A stretch of 64,000 bases of DNA from Jaenimonas drosophilae (GCA_030849065.1 JASAON010001651.1:1-64000); one strand, 5' to 3'; positions 49,168 to 60,700 are shown, counted from the stretch's first letter. Numbers and translations are program-made. Notes: generated by a model not told the origin, from the sequence alone.

Positions 49168-52104
49168 ATGTCCAGCACTTTGCTCATCTCTTCGGCAAGG
49201 TTGTCCGAACAGGAACTTTCCGACGAGCTTGCAAAGATTTCTGATGCACTGATCCTACGGAGCACTTCTGCAACGTCCACCACGCAGGAACGCGACGGGG
49301 CGGAGGTCCGCGCTGCCGCACTTCACGCACTGCATCAATTGCAGAGATTTGGTGAAGAGAATATCTCGGAGCGGCTGTCCTTCATAAAATGGATGAAGGA
49401 ACATCTCAAAATGGTTCTTGTGAATGCCTTTGATAGCAATTGGCCGACCCTTGTATGTGCAGCCTGCTTAACAGCCGCTAGTATGGCTCGGTGCAGTACC
49501 AACAAGCGTCTGTGGATCATCCTCTGCTCCTGGGTCACTCCACTGTTGCTGGGCTGTACCGCAAGTACCACACCAGCAGTGGCTGAGGCGGCTCAGGTAA
49601 CCCTCGATGAAATTGCACTCCACAACGGCTTCTCTGCTGAAGCCTTTGGGGTTCTTCTCAAGACGTGCCAGGCGGGACACCGCGGGATGCGCCAGCACGC
49701 CATGACCACCGTCGTACGTGTGTTACAAACGGTGAAGGGTACCCCACAACAGGTGCCACTGCTTCAGTTCACAACCCCTCTTCTCCGAGTGGTTGGGGGT
49801 GCACTGCGTGATGCAGATGAGACGGTACGCATGCTCGGCCGACGGGGTTATTGGGCCATGTACGCCATGGAGCCCATGGCAGCAGCCACTCTCTTTGCAT
49901 CGTTCACCCCAGCGGAACAACGGCGAATTGAAGGAGAGCGGCAGGACTCACTGAAGGAGTTGCGTGTGATGCCATCAGCAGCTTCCCCAATCCGTGGCTC
50001 GCCTTCGTCCAGCCCATTGGCGGTCCCTGTGCCCCACAACATTTCCACTGAGTGGCAGCTGCAGGAGGAACTTTGCGCGGTTGCTGCCGAAAAGGCACGC
50101 ATCGCATCCAAGACGAGGCGCCTAACCTCTTCATCAGGAAGAAGCGGCAGTCGGCGGGGGCCCCCGTGGAAGAAGGTTGAGGCTACCCACGCAGAGCTGG
50201 GCTCCATACCCCTCACAGAGGAGGAGTGGGAAGCGTTGGCGAAGGCACTCGTTGATCCGGGATGGGCCCATCGTCTTGCAGCTCTGGAGCGGCTACAGGC
50301 ATCGCTGGCGTGGGCTATAGAAGAAGGAGGAGAGCTGGAGCATGTGCCCCTTCGGCAGGCCTGTGTGTTAGAGCTGGTGCACCGCGTCAGTGATCCACAC
50401 TTTAGAGTGAGTACCGTAGCGGTGCAACTTCTATCCTCGGTCGTTACACAGAATCCTAGTGTCTGTGCGCCGCATGTGCAGGAGCTCGTTCCTGCATTGG
50501 TTGGGCACGCTAATGGCCCCAAGCAGCCTCTTGCGGAGCTCTCGGAACAGCTACTTCAACGTATTTCTAAACAAGTGGATGGAGCCACGCTAGTGCCTGC
50601 TCTGATGCGTTCGATGTTGCATCACACTACGCCACACGTTCGAATGGGACTCGTACAGTTGTTTTTGCAGGTGATTGAGCAACAACAGGAGCTCTTTCTT
50701 GACCCTGCCGTCATGCGAACCTCTGTGAAGTCACTCATGACGTTGCTGCAGGAGTTTACCGCCAAGGATGATGCCAGTCCACTGCGCATGGCTATCGTCT
50801 TGGCACTTCGTTCACTTTCTGTGGCTGCCGGCAAAACATTTCTCGTATGTGCCAATTCGATGGAGGAACCGTTGCAACGCAAGATGCTCCTGGACCTAGT
50901 GGATAACGATCACAGTAGTCAAGCTGTGACCTCTACGGAATCAGCCATTCTGCCAAGGTCTTGTACGGAGAGGCTTCCTTCAGGTACACGTGAAATCAAC
51001 GAACAGCAGCAGATGGAGGCCATCTCCTGCAATGCTTCACCACGGGTACATACCTCTCCTCGAAAATTTTTAGGAGTGTGTGATCCAAATTGCCAATCAG
51101 CAGCACGAAGTGCTGCGAAGCAGTCCTCTCCACCCCCGCGAGCAGGATCGCTCTTCACTTCACGTCTCTCCCCAGATCGTTTCTACGATCCACATGACCC
51201 CACACGTATGCTCTTTGGAGCTGCACGTTTGGCTAAGTCAGCCTCGCTCGAGGAGCCTCCAAGGTTGCTGGAATCCATTGAGGCGCTGCTTCAACAACTT
51301 CAGGTATCGTACGTGAATACCGAAACAAAGTGCCGCTTGCTGGATGATCTGCGCCGCTCATTTGATCTCCGCAGTGAGTCGTGGAACGAAGCCCACGCTC
51401 GCCTTCTGCTCTCTTCGCTGGACGATCTTCTTCTTGAGTCACGCGAGCCATCTCACTACGTTCGTCTACGGGCCTTCACGGTTCTTCGTGCCTTGCTCGA
51501 TACGTCAAGCCTGCTCTCCACCGCGGCACGCCAGTTGGGAAGGCTGTTGTTGTGGTGCAGAGCAGGAATGGATGATTCTTTCCCTGAGGTACATCAAGTG
51601 GCAGCTATTGCAATGCACGCTGCGTTGGTGGAAGGAAGAATGCCGCTGGACCTTCGCCTCAACGCACTCGCATCTGCGCTGGAAAAGTGGCAACATGGGC
51701 CCTTTGCTCACGACCAAAGTAGTGGCTGGATGGAGGTTCTAAAGTCAGTAGGTAGAGCGCTAGAACAGCGCAGTACCAAGCGTGGGGGCACCTCGAAGTG
51801 GGAGCATCTTGTGACTGAATCGGTTCTGCGACGGGTTACGACGGTGGTTTACACCTGCATCGATCACGCTGCCCCGGCAGTGCGCCAGACCTCCGCCTTG
51901 ATTCTTGCCGTGATGTGGCATGCTCTCGGGGAGGAAGTACTTCCCTTCTTCTCCTCACTTACCCCACGACAGCAACGCCTTGTGACTCTGACGTATAACA
52001 GTGCCTTTGAAGGCCGTCAACGTGGGCGGCCAGCGACGTTGCAGTATACTCAGCGCGATCTCTCTGAAGAGCTTGCCGCACTCCGAACACAAGCATCAGC
52101 ATAG
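49168..52104 (+). CDS. CLASP-like TOG/HEAT-repeat microtubule protein
   Basis: 978 residues, largely helical HEAT-type repeats in three blocks: about 1-255, 345-580 and 700-965. The first block matches the CLASP N-terminal pattern, ending with conserved-looking DADETVRMLGRRGYWAMYAMEP and LFASFTPAEQRRIE, as in CLASP (ARxxYWAL ... LDPxxQRxLE). The second begins LTEEEWEALAKALVDPGWAHRLAALERL, a typical TOG A-helix pair. Between blocks two and three lies a Ser/Pro/Arg-rich linker (590-690), the usual microtubule-binding type. CLASPs suppress microtubule catastrophe at plus ends, spindle and cortex. I see no clear SxIP motif, so EB1 recruitment is not shown. Alternatives are other TOG proteins; the YWAL-type segment favours CLASP. 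Confidence 0.75.
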   Translation: MSSTLLISSARLSEQELSDELAKISDALILRSTSATSTTQERDGAEVRAAALHALHQLQRFGEENISERLSFIKWMKEHLKMVLVNAFDSNWPTLVCAACLTAASMARCSTNKRLWIILCSWVTPLLLGCTASTTPAVAEAAQVTLDEIALHNGFSAEAFGVLLKTCQAGHRGMRQHAMTTVVRVLQTVKGTPQQVPLLQFTTPLLRVVGGALRDADETVRMLGRRGYWAMYAMEPMAAATLFASFTPAEQRRIEGERQDSLKELRVMPSAASPIRGSPSSSPLAVPVPHNISTEWQLQEELCAVAAEKARIASKTRRLTSSSGRSGSRRGPPWKKVEATHAELGSIPLTEEEWEALAKALVDPGWAHRLAALERLQASLAWAIEEGGELEHVPLRQACVLELVHRVSDPHFRVSTVAVQLLSSVVTQNPSVCAPHVQELVPALVGHANGPKQPLAELSEQLLQRISKQVDGATLVPALMRSMLHHTTPHVRMGLVQLFLQVIEQQQELFLDPAVMRTSVKSLMTLLQEFTAKDDASPLRMAIVLALRSLSVAAGKTFLVCANSMEEPLQRKMLLDLVDNDHSSQAVTSTESAILPRSCTERLPSGTREINEQQQMEAISCNASPRVHTSPRKFLGVCDPNCQSAARSAAKQSSPPPRAGSLFTSRLSPDRFYDPHDPTRMLFGAARLAKSASLEEPPRLLESIEALLQQLQVSYVNTETKCRLLDDLRRSFDLRSESWNEAHARLLLSSLDDLLLESREPSHYVRLRAFTVLRALLDTSSLLSTAARQLGRLLLWCRAGMDDSFPEVHQVAAIAMHAALVEGRMPLDLRLNALASALEKWQHGPFAHDQSSGWMEVLKSVGRALEQRSTKRGGTSKWEHLVTESVLRRVTTVVYTCIDHAAPAVRQTSALILAVMWHALGEEVLPFFSSLTPRQQRLVTLTYNSAFEGRQRGRPATLQYTQRDLSEELAALRTQASA

Positions 52105-52558
52105 GTACATCTCTCCTTTGCTACATTCATGCCCATCAATTTTCTACACACTCGCACACACTCACCTGCACATGCACATTTCACCACCTCTTGGTGATAT
52201 TTTTAGATTGCTACACCTCCTAGGTTAGCACCATTGATGGCGTTGCTGTACATTCACAATCCAACACTATTTCTATGACGTCAGTATCTTCCCACATGCG
52301 CACTGATGCTCATCCCTCCATCTTCAACGTTCCCATCTTTTTCTCTCACATGATATCTTAAGACCTGGAACGTAGTTTGATTTCACCTTCATTATTTGAA
52401 GAATACCTAAACACAAGCGGACACACACAAAGAAAAAAAACACCGTCACGAGTACCGAAAGGAGGAATTTGTTGTACTACTAACCTGGAAAGTACTTCAA
52501 ACACCCACAACAACAACAACAACAACACACACACACACACAATACATTTTCATTCATC
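52105..52558 (+). other. intergenic region and 5' UTR of Tudor-SN
   Basis: No gene is seen. The last 50 bases before the Tudor-SN ATG consist of a CAA run (about 52508-52525) joined to a CA run (52526-52541). No strong pyrimidine-AG lies immediately upstream; AGs near 52488-52491 are possible acceptors, which would put the repeats in the leader. Confidence 0.4.
52508..52541. repeat. CAA/CA compound microsatellite
   Basis: About six CAA units followed by eight CA units, ending 17 bases before the Tudor-SN ATG and probably within its 5' UTR. Confidence 0.85.
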
Positions 52559-55291
52559 ATGTCCTTCGTGGTCTTTGCCGTGGAAAACGCAGACCGCTTG
52601 ACCTTGTTGGGCCCCCCAGTAGGTGGTAAGCCTACCTTCAAGCAGGTTGCTCTCAGCTTCATCCACGCACCAAAGCAGGCAAAGCGCCTCATCACAGGGG
52701 AGTTCGGCCCTGAAGACCCTTGTGCTTATGCCGCCACGGAGCTCGTCCGTGCCGCCTTCATTGGCAAGCCCGTGAAGTTTTCTGAGGACTACTACATTGA
52801 GCCTCTCCAGCGTAGTGCTGGTCGGCTGACGCTGGCCACGGGAGGAGATGCTGCCGCGATGCTGCTCGAAGCTGGCCTCGCCCTGGCCCCCGATCAGATT
52901 CCTCCGCGCATGGAAAAGTCCTTGTTCGCCCAATACGGTAAACTCATGGCCGAGGCCAAGACAGCCCAACGTGGTCTCTTCAGCCCCACTGCGTCGCGGC
53001 AGGTGCGGGAGCTGACGAGCCTCGGCGGCGAGCAGATTGCCAAGCGATTGGATGAGCTTCATGGAAAAACCTTCTCTGCTAGAGTGGAGCGCGCCTTGTC
53101 TGCCACCGCTCTCGTCGTGACGTGCGCGGATGCCTTTGGTGCGTGCGCGCAGTTTCCCGTGCATATGTCCGGTATCACAGTGCGTGAGTTGGGGAGTGAG
53201 GAGCTCGTGGCCGAGTCCAAATTTCACACGGAGCGGTACTTGCTCCACCGAAATGTCAATGTCCGCTTTGATGGATCAGATGCAATGGGTAATGTGCTCG
53301 TGTCGGTGGTGGCCAAGAAGCTGTTTCAGGAGGATCTCCTTCACAGAGGCCTTGCTCATATCCAGAATAGTACCGTGGGACACACCAAGAGCATGGAGGC
53401 TTTCAGGGAGGCAGAGGCGGAGGCCAAGAGCAAGCGCGTGGGGGTTTGGAAGACCTTCACCGAGGAGGAGGAGCGCAAGCAGGTGGTGGTGGCAAACAAT
53501 GGCACGAAGGAAGGCATCGTCGTGGCCAATGCCGAAGGTCCTAGCGGACCTCAGTACCAGGGTCCTATGCACTTCACTGGCATCCTCACCCAAGTGGTTC
53601 ATGGAGATACTGTGGTGGTTCGTAATGATGAGAGCGGCGCCTATATTCGTCTGACTCTAGCTGGTGTGCGTAGTAGCAAGAACATCCAACGTGACCAGGA
53701 TGGTAACTCACCCGAAACCCGCGTCACGTACAATGACTACTCGTGGGAAGCCAAGGACTTCGTGAGGAAGCACTACATTGGTGAGAAGGTGGAGGTCCAG
53801 GTGGAATTCGCCCGTCTCATGCCAGAGACGAAGGAGATCCGACCTGCCGCCACTGTTGGTATTCCAGAGAAGAACGTTAATATTGGTGCCGCACTTCTTG
53901 ACGCAGGCTTTGCATCCTTCTTCTTGGGTAAAACGGACTCCTGCTCAGAGGCAGTAGCCCTGCAGTCTGCTCAGGATCGTGCGCAGCTTGCCAACCGCGG
54001 CATGCACGGCGGAGAAGGCGCACCGGTGAAGGTGCTCGAACTCAGCCATTTGGGCGAAAAGCGGTCCCGATACTACCTGACCTTCCTTCAGCATGGCATG
54101 CAGAACAACCGGCCACCGGTGTTGAAGGGGGTGGTGGATCTCGTTCTCGGACCTAGCTCCCTGCGTGTGTACATCCCGCATGACAACTTCCAAATTCCCG
54201 TGAAGATTGCCGGCGTCTTCACCCCCAATGCGGCGCTCTCAGCCAAGGATAAGGCCGACCCCTTCGCGGATGAGTCCAAGGACTTTGCGGTCCGTCTCCT
54301 GCAGCAGCGCGATGTGAATGTGCAGGTGTACACCACAGACCGTGCCGGAAACTTTCTATGTGCCGTCTTCCTTCCTGACGGAACCAACGCCGCGGTTGCC
54401 CTCGTTGGCGCTGGCCTCGCCACAGTCGGCCACACGGACAAGCTTCCCTTTGCTCAGCAGCTCGTGGATGCCGAACAGGCAGCCAAGAGCAATGGCAAGT
54501 ACATTTGGTCTGGTGAGGGAGCCAAACCGCAGCGGGCGGCCAAGGTGGAGGCAGAGCGTCTGGCGCGTAACGCACAGGACCTCACCCCCATGCCGAACTC
54601 CATCTTCCAGCCGTTCTGCATGACGGAGGTCAGCGAGGATGGCCTCTCCGTCTATCTTCAGGCCTTTGGTGAGGAGGTGGATGGTGAGAAGGGAAAAGTT
54701 CAGGCCCTCGTGAATCGCACCGTGGCCATGACCGAGGAGTGCAATCCTCGCAAGGGTGACTTGATTGTGGCTCAGTACAGCTCTGACAAGACGTGGTGCA
54801 GGGCTCGTGTGCTGTCCATTGCCAAGGACCGCTCCGAGTTCGAAGTTCAGTTCATTGACTTTGGCAATACGGAGGTGGTGAAGGCCAAGTATACACGCTC
54901 GGTACCTCGTGGGACGGACTTCGCCATGGTACGTGACGTGCCTCCATTTGCAAAACACGCCTTCTTTGCCTGCGTGAAGAACACGGTTCCCAACGACATG
55001 TATGTCCACGTGGCCTGTGACACCATCTACAGCTACAGTGAAGGCGAGGTTCTTGCAAGGCCAGTGTACAAGGACTCTGTGGGCAACGTCTACTACTGCA
55101 TCACAACCAACGAAGGTGTTCCTACGCTTGGAGAGACCCTTCTCCAGAAGGGGTTCGTCCTTCTCGATCCTCGGACATCCACTCTGGATGCAGAGCTCTT
55201 TAAGCAGCATGAATCAGCTCAGTCTATTGCCCGCACAGGACATAAGGGATTATGGCAGTACGGAGATGTGGACGACGACGATGATGAGTAA
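52559..55291 (+). CDS. TSN: Tudor staphylococcal nuclease (Tudor-SN / SND1)
   Basis: 910 residues, the standard family length. Staphylococcal-nuclease (OB-fold) repeats occupy about 1-150, 160-300, 335-500 and 500-665; the third starts with a typical FTGILTQVVHGDTVVV strand pair, and the second and fourth contain FDGSDAMGNVLV and TTDRAGNFLCAVFLPDG. A Tudor domain lies at about 733-790 (PRKGDLIVAQYSSDKTWCRARVLSI ... VQFIDFGNTEVV) inserted in a split fifth SN fold. The nuclease catalytic residues are not obvious in the first repeats, as in most eukaryotic TSNs. The protein takes part in RNA granules, splicing and edited-RNA decay; in trypanosomes a TSN is known. The C-terminus is an Asp run. 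The leader contains simple repeats. Confidence 0.93.
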   Translation: MSFVVFAVENADRLTLLGPPVGGKPTFKQVALSFIHAPKQAKRLITGEFGPEDPCAYAATELVRAAFIGKPVKFSEDYYIEPLQRSAGRLTLATGGDAAAMLLEAGLALAPDQIPPRMEKSLFAQYGKLMAEAKTAQRGLFSPTASRQVRELTSLGGEQIAKRLDELHGKTFSARVERALSATALVVTCADAFGACAQFPVHMSGITVRELGSEELVAESKFHTERYLLHRNVNVRFDGSDAMGNVLVSVVAKKLFQEDLLHRGLAHIQNSTVGHTKSMEAFREAEAEAKSKRVGVWKTFTEEEERKQVVVANNGTKEGIVVANAEGPSGPQYQGPMHFTGILTQVVHGDTVVVRNDESGAYIRLTLAGVRSSKNIQRDQDGNSPETRVTYNDYSWEAKDFVRKHYIGEKVEVQVEFARLMPETKEIRPAATVGIPEKNVNIGAALLDAGFASFFLGKTDSCSEAVALQSAQDRAQLANRGMHGGEGAPVKVLELSHLGEKRSRYYLTFLQHGMQNNRPPVLKGVVDLVLGPSSLRVYIPHDNFQIPVKIAGVFTPNAALSAKDKADPFADESKDFAVRLLQQRDVNVQVYTTDRAGNFLCAVFLPDGTNAAVALVGAGLATVGHTDKLPFAQQLVDAEQAAKSNGKYIWSGEGAKPQRAAKVEAERLARNAQDLTPMPNSIFQPFCMTEVSEDGLSVYLQAFGEEVDGEKGKVQALVNRTVAMTEECNPRKGDLIVAQYSSDKTWCRARVLSIAKDRSEFEVQFIDFGNTEVVKAKYTRSVPRGTDFAMVRDVPPFAKHAFFACVKNTVPNDMYVHVACDTIYSYSEGEVLARPVYKDSVGNVYYCITTNEGVPTLGETLLQKGFVLLDPRTSTLDAELFKQHESAQSIARTGHKGLWQYGDVDDDDDE

Positions 55292-56256
55292 TGCACATGT
55301 TGGCAGGTGCTGCAGTTGTATTGTGGATCTTCATTTTCTCTCCCCTCTCACGCACGCTGCCGCCATCACGATGCCTAGCTGAGGGTGGCGAGTGGCCTGC
55401 ACCACAACTATTCCCATAACCCTCTCCTCCTTCAATTCCTCCCCCACTGGACAATTTCATGTCCACAATGCTCTCACTTAATCTGAATGTGTGGTGGGCC
55501 CCCCTTCAGTCGTGCGACGTGCGTGACCCACACCCATTACAGATTAGCTGCACGTGCCACAGCATCCTCCAATCATCATCCACCCGCGATTTTTCGCCCT
55601 TCCCAATCCCACTTCTCTCTTCTCCCCCATGTTGTGATGAGGCGGCGCAGAGAGTTAGACATTGGGCGAGACCTCATTGCTATATGCCTACATCAACATC
55701 AACATTACAAAGGTGCGGAACCCTTTTTCTATCTTCGTTGATTGTTGCTGTGGTCTCTCTATCTGTGGGCTTTCTGAACTCGGGAGGGCACATGTGAGCA
55801 CTCTCGTGACTTCAATTTTGAATGAATCCACTGACCGTTGAGGTTGTGCTACCTCATTTTTGCATTTTATTGGGCGCGTTATCATGAGTTTCGTTCTGCT
55901 GTGGAGGTACACGAACCAGGTGATTCCTCAATTCTCTGCTCGCAATTACCGACAAGAAGAAAACAAATTCTGTGCTTCTATTCTCACTCTTCTTGCACCT
56001 ACGATAGGGGAAACGGTACTGCACAGGCAGACCTCCATTTTCCGGGACGTCAATCACTAGTTTGATACATACAGCATCTCTAAATACGGTACGCACCTTT
56101 TGAACACATTGCACATAGCCACAACGTATACCACCACGTTGACTACAAGGACTGTCTGTGAGTCACTTGTAGCCCGTGCTTCGTTGACATTGTTACAATC
56201 AGTGTCTTTGGAGTATTATTTGCCATCACTTCTTTGTTCACACCCAGACACAGGCA

Positions 56257-56311
<55 letters not shown>

Positions 56312-56354
56312 CCGTTGATCTTTGGCTGCCGACTGTGAACTCATCATCATCACC
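55292..56354 (+). other. 1.06-kb gene-free stretch with a long CA repeat
   Basis: Only short frames are seen, with no domain. The 3' end holds the longest microsatellite of the window (56261-56309), 45 bases before the E2 ATG. Possible acceptors are AGs at about 56246-56253 just ahead of the repeat, which would place the repeat in the mRNA leader. Confidence 0.45.
56261..56309. repeat. CA dinucleotide microsatellite, about 24 units
   Basis: 49 bases of uninterrupted CA ending 45 bases before the E2 start codon. It contains no AG, so a trans-splice acceptor must lie on one side of it. Confidence 0.95.
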
Positions 56355-57122
56355 ATGTCCGCCATTCCTCACCTTCAGAAGCAGCTTCGTGAGCTGACGA
56401 ATAGCCCGCCAGCCGGTTTTCGAGTTGAAGTTGACAGTGACATCTTTTATTGGACGATCTGGTTCTCTGGCCCACAGGACACCCCATACGCAGGAGGTCA
56501 ATTCAAGGCGCACATGACTTTCAGCAAGGAGTTCCCCATGGTGCCACCCAAGTTTCGTATTGTTTCCAGCTTTTGGCATCCAAACGTGTATGCCGATGGC
56601 TTGGTGTGCATCTCGATTCTTCACCCTCCGGGTGAGGACTACATGAATGCTGAAGAGAGTGCCATGATGCGGTGGACTCCAATCCAGACAATTCAATCTG
56701 TGTTGATCTCCATCATCTCGCTCCTCAGTGATCCAGATCCAAAGGAATCCGGAGCTCCCGCCAATGTTGATGCGCTGGTGCAGTACCGCAGGGATCGTCC
56801 AGGATATGATGCCAGGTGTGCCGAGATAGTGAAGAAGTCACTGGAGGAACTCCCAGAAAACTTTGTTTACCCTGTTCAAGACGAAGCTTCTGACCGTCAT
56901 TCTGGTGTACCCCAGCCGTCGGTGATGGAGGCGTCGGATTCAGATGATGAGTTTGGGTATCAGTCCGCCCCGCCCGCAGTTGGTCCTGAGCGGTACCGTG
57001 AGGAACTCCGTCAGCTGCGTATGTTCAACGTGGAGACTACTCTTTCAGATGATGAGATTCTACAGCTTCTCTTCGATAAAAAGGGCGATGTGGATCAGGT
57101 TCTGGAGTTACTCCTGAGCTAG
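56355..57122 (+). CDS. ubiquitin-conjugating enzyme E2 with acidic-loop insert and C-terminal UBA
   Basis: 255 residues. The UBC fold covers about 1-165: N-terminal IPHLQKQLRELTNSPPAGF, FSGPQDTPYAGGQFKAHMTF, the HPN triad (75-77) and the active Cys C85 in GLVCISIL. After it comes HPPGEDYMNAEESAMMRW, the loop insertion that marks the UBE2G/UBE2R (Ubc7/Cdc34) class. The C-terminal 45 residues (211-255, YREELRQLRMFNVETTLSDDEILQLLFDKKGDVDQVLELLL) look like a UBA three-helix bundle, joined by an acidic linker (SDSDDE). UBA tails are otherwise known from UBE2K-type E2s, so this is an unusual combination. It probably makes Lys48-type chains. The open frame begins upstream with TTG; 56355 is the first ATG. 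Confidence 0.88.
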   Translation: MSAIPHLQKQLRELTNSPPAGFRVEVDSDIFYWTIWFSGPQDTPYAGGQFKAHMTFSKEFPMVPPKFRIVSSFWHPNVYADGLVCISILHPPGEDYMNAEESAMMRWTPIQTIQSVLISIISLLSDPDPKESGAPANVDALVQYRRDRPGYDARCAEIVKKSLEELPENFVYPVQDEASDRHSGVPQPSVMEASDSDDEFGYQSAPPAVGPERYREELRQLRMFNVETTLSDDEILQLLFDKKGDVDQVLELLLS

Positions 57123-57779
57123 GCTCGCGTGCCTGCGAAACAGCAGTCGAATTCCTGGACCACCAAGGACATCTTTGTGTGAGATAATCGTCCCATCGCT
57201 CTCACCGTAGCTCCCATGAGACTGATCGTGAATCTTTCTCCATGCATGTTTGGCGCTGCTTTTCCATTGGCAGGAAGAAGAGGTCCGCGGACGGTGAATC
57301 CAGAATTGGCCTGCTTGTCTCAGAAATCTATTTCATTCCGTCGTATTTTTGTGTCAGTCGTGCAAACGAAGCCCCAACTACCCAACTACGAGTGTTATGT
57401 TGGCAAATGAGATTGCAACGTGGTGGTACCAGATTTACTTGCCAAGCATCATACAGCCAATCTTGTTATGTGTGTTCGAAGCGTTAAATTATGGCTGGGG
57501 AGGGGGTACCAGCCACGATCACTCTGTAACCCACTACGCGTGCTTGCTCCACTCCCGTCTGAGCTCCTTTTCCTTCTCCACGTCCTTTTTTTTTTGTTGT
57601 GCTTCTTCAAGTTACTCCTTGTTGACGCTGAGGGATTCTCTTCTGCGCCGTAGGACTACTGTGGAAGGACGTTGAAGAGGAATAGCTATTCTCTTCACGC
57701 TTTTCCACGGAAACACACCCGCATACAAGCATACATTGCCCTACACGATCTTTTGTAGGACGTGTTTTGACCAAGTGTC
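57123..57779 (+). other. intergenic region and 5' UTR of the androglobin-like gene
   Basis: No coding signal. A T-run with AG near 57607 and another at 57650 are possible sites; the AG at 57757-57758 after TTTTGT is nearest and leaves a 21-base leader without ATG. Confidence 0.45.
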
Positions 57780-60700
57780 ATGGCTCCATCCAAATCCAAA
57801 GCGAAGGATGTGGTGAAGCCCGTCTTGGGCTTCTCTAGCAATAGCACCTGCAATCTTCCTCTCTGGGATGATGCACACATCCTCCAGGAGAACTGGGGTG
57901 CACCTCTCGTGGCGGTTGCGGGGGCGATGCCCGTGGCCAAGGAGGCGCGTCCATCCAAAGTGAACAAAGATGGCACCTCCGGCGCCTTCTACACTGACGC
58001 TGAGGGACGTACAGTGCTGCAGCGCTTTATCCAGTACTACGGCAAGGATTGCTCCCCCATCACCGCGGAGCTCGCCCTTCACGCGGCCAATGAAGGTGCA
58101 GAGTCCCCCCCTGGTTCTGGAGAAGTGCCACCACGGCTCACACCCGACGCCACACCCAAGGAGGAGGACCCTCCGCTGGTCGAGTGGCAGCGTCCGGTGG
58201 ATATTGTCCGACCCTTTCGTCCAGTTGTTCACCGCAACTTAACCCCATACATTGACCCCTATGCCTCAACGGAGGAGCTCCACCCCGTGGATGCCAAGGC
58301 GGAGGAAGCCCGCTGCCGTGCAGAGAGCGCGGCCATCCAATCCACCGCCGGGGGCAAGCGTGGGGATGCAGCAAGTAAAGGAGCAGATGTGGCACCCGTT
58401 GCACCACTTTTTGAGCTCTACCCCGAAACCGTTAGCCTGATTGAGGACTTGGTTGGCCAGGATGTTGGCATGTGGCAGAACCTGCACAGCGCCGAGGCCA
58501 TTCGGCGGTACCGCGAGCTTCCTGCGCTCATTGAGCCCTACGATCCTACGCTGACCGCGGGCTGCTCGGAAACCCCAGCTGAGGCATGCCGCTCCCGCTA
58601 CAGCACCGCCCTCCGATACAAGCTTCAGCGTGCAGAAGCCCTCTCTGCGTTGAAGCACATTCCCCCCTTCTTCATGAGTGCCTTCAATAGCATCCTCCTC
58701 GCAGTGGAGCACTCCCAGCACCTTGTGAGCTCCGGCAACTACCTGTGGGAGCTCATTTACCCACACGCACCAGGAACATGTCACCCTGTATACAACCCTT
58801 TTGGCAAGTACGCAGTGAAACTCTTCGTGGAAGGTGCCTACCGTAAGGTTCTTGTGGATGACGCCCTCCCCGTGGATGAACTGGGTCGTCCGCTCATCTC
58901 CCTCACCGCCAGGAAGGAGTTGTGGCCCGCCATTCTGGCCAAGGCGATTTTCAAGGCACTGGGCCCAGACTCTCACCGTGCCATGCGAGATCATCCGGAG
59001 CAGCTTCTTTCATGTTTGATGGGCAACTGGGTACCACAGTACGTGGCAACCAAGCAAGATCCCGTGGCAACGGCTGCCCTGTTGCTGCGCTACCGTCTGC
59101 GTCTGCCGTCGTATCAGGAGAGCATTGGGAAGCTCAATGAAGTGATCCCCAATACACAACGCCCGCAAACGGCGAGTGTGAAAAGTCCGGCAGGAGCCAA
59201 CAAGAAGTCTTCTCGTGCCTCACCCATCGCGGACCCTGGGGAGAAACCTCAAGAGAAGAAGCGGAGTAGCTCGCGCAAGGGAAACAAGAAGGAAACGCCG
59301 CCCATTCCTCCTCCACTGGAGAGCCTTGCCGAAACCGAGGCGGTGCCAATCAACACGGAAGAGGTGGCCGATACGAGGCCAATGGTGCTCTGTGGTCTAC
59401 GCACCTCTACCCCGACGGACCAGTTTGGTCTTGGCTCCGGGGCGCAGATGTACACCATCGTTGACATTGCTCCCTTCCGCAACACCTTGGCCATTCACAT
59501 GACGACCACACCCCGTACCAACATTGTTGGCGGTCTCTTTGAAAGGGAACGTGATGCCAAGGACGTACGTGATTTGGTCATCAGCACGAAGCACCGAGAG
59601 GGGGAGTCGCAGGTGGTGAAGGATGCGGCCATTGTGCACTGTTGGGTCACGCTGGAGGAACTTGGGGATATTCTCGATGCATTGGTGATTTGGCGTAACT
59701 TTGATCAACGTTATCAGAACCAGGTGTGCATTGAGTACCCGTCGGATGCCTCTCGCCTTACCACAAATCAGCCAAGCAAGAAAGTGAGTGCAGCTCAGGC
59801 GGCAGCCATGGCGGCAGCGCAGAGCCTCATCCGCGCACCCAAACGCTACACGGTGATGTGGTGGAGCCTTACGACGGTGAAGGCTGAAGAGGTTGCCATT
59901 GTGTCTCATGCCCCACAGCCTCCTCCGGTTCCCACCGCAGAGGAGCTGGCCCTAGCCGTCACACCACCTCCCTCTTCACAATCGAGAAAAGCTCCAGCTG
60001 CACCCAAGGCCCCCAAGCAGGCGGGTGGACCTAAGAAGTCCAAGAATGCCCACGAAGAACCCCCTCAGCCTGTTCCGGAGCCAGACGAGCAGGTGGATAC
60101 TACGCGATGGACGGGCAACCACACGTCTTTGGTGGTTCCGGGCTCGGTACCTAATGAGCCGAAGCTGATCCAGCTTGACTACTACCTCTGGGACAAGGCC
60201 GACCCCATCTCGCAATCCATCACAACCTTCTATGAGTACGGAAAGCTGTGCAGCTCCGTCTTCAGTCTGGCAGCAGGCCAGCATATCTTCCGTCTCACGA
60301 TCCCTGAAATGGAACAGGACGAGAAGATCACCTTGTTATCCGATGGGACGATGGAGATGAAGACCGACTTGGGAGATATCCTGAAGCTCTGCAATGTCTT
60401 TTGCCTCTCCGACGCCGGCAGCTTCCCTGCAGTGGAACGTGCCGATGAGGAGTCGGTGTGGTTCAAGCGGAAGTTGCGTGTGTCGGCGCCGACGAGACTC
60501 ACCATGGTTCTCTCCACCCTTCTTCCTGGCGAGGACCCCGCTGCACATCGCCACCTACTTGCCGCTCCGCCAGCGGCGAAGGGGCAAAAGGGTGGTGGTG
60601 GTGGAAACAGTGGCCGATCCGGCCAGAGTAACAAGCAGGCGGCGCAGGCTGCGAAGGACAGCTCTGATGACGTGGATCACCGTGTGTGCGATATTCCCAT

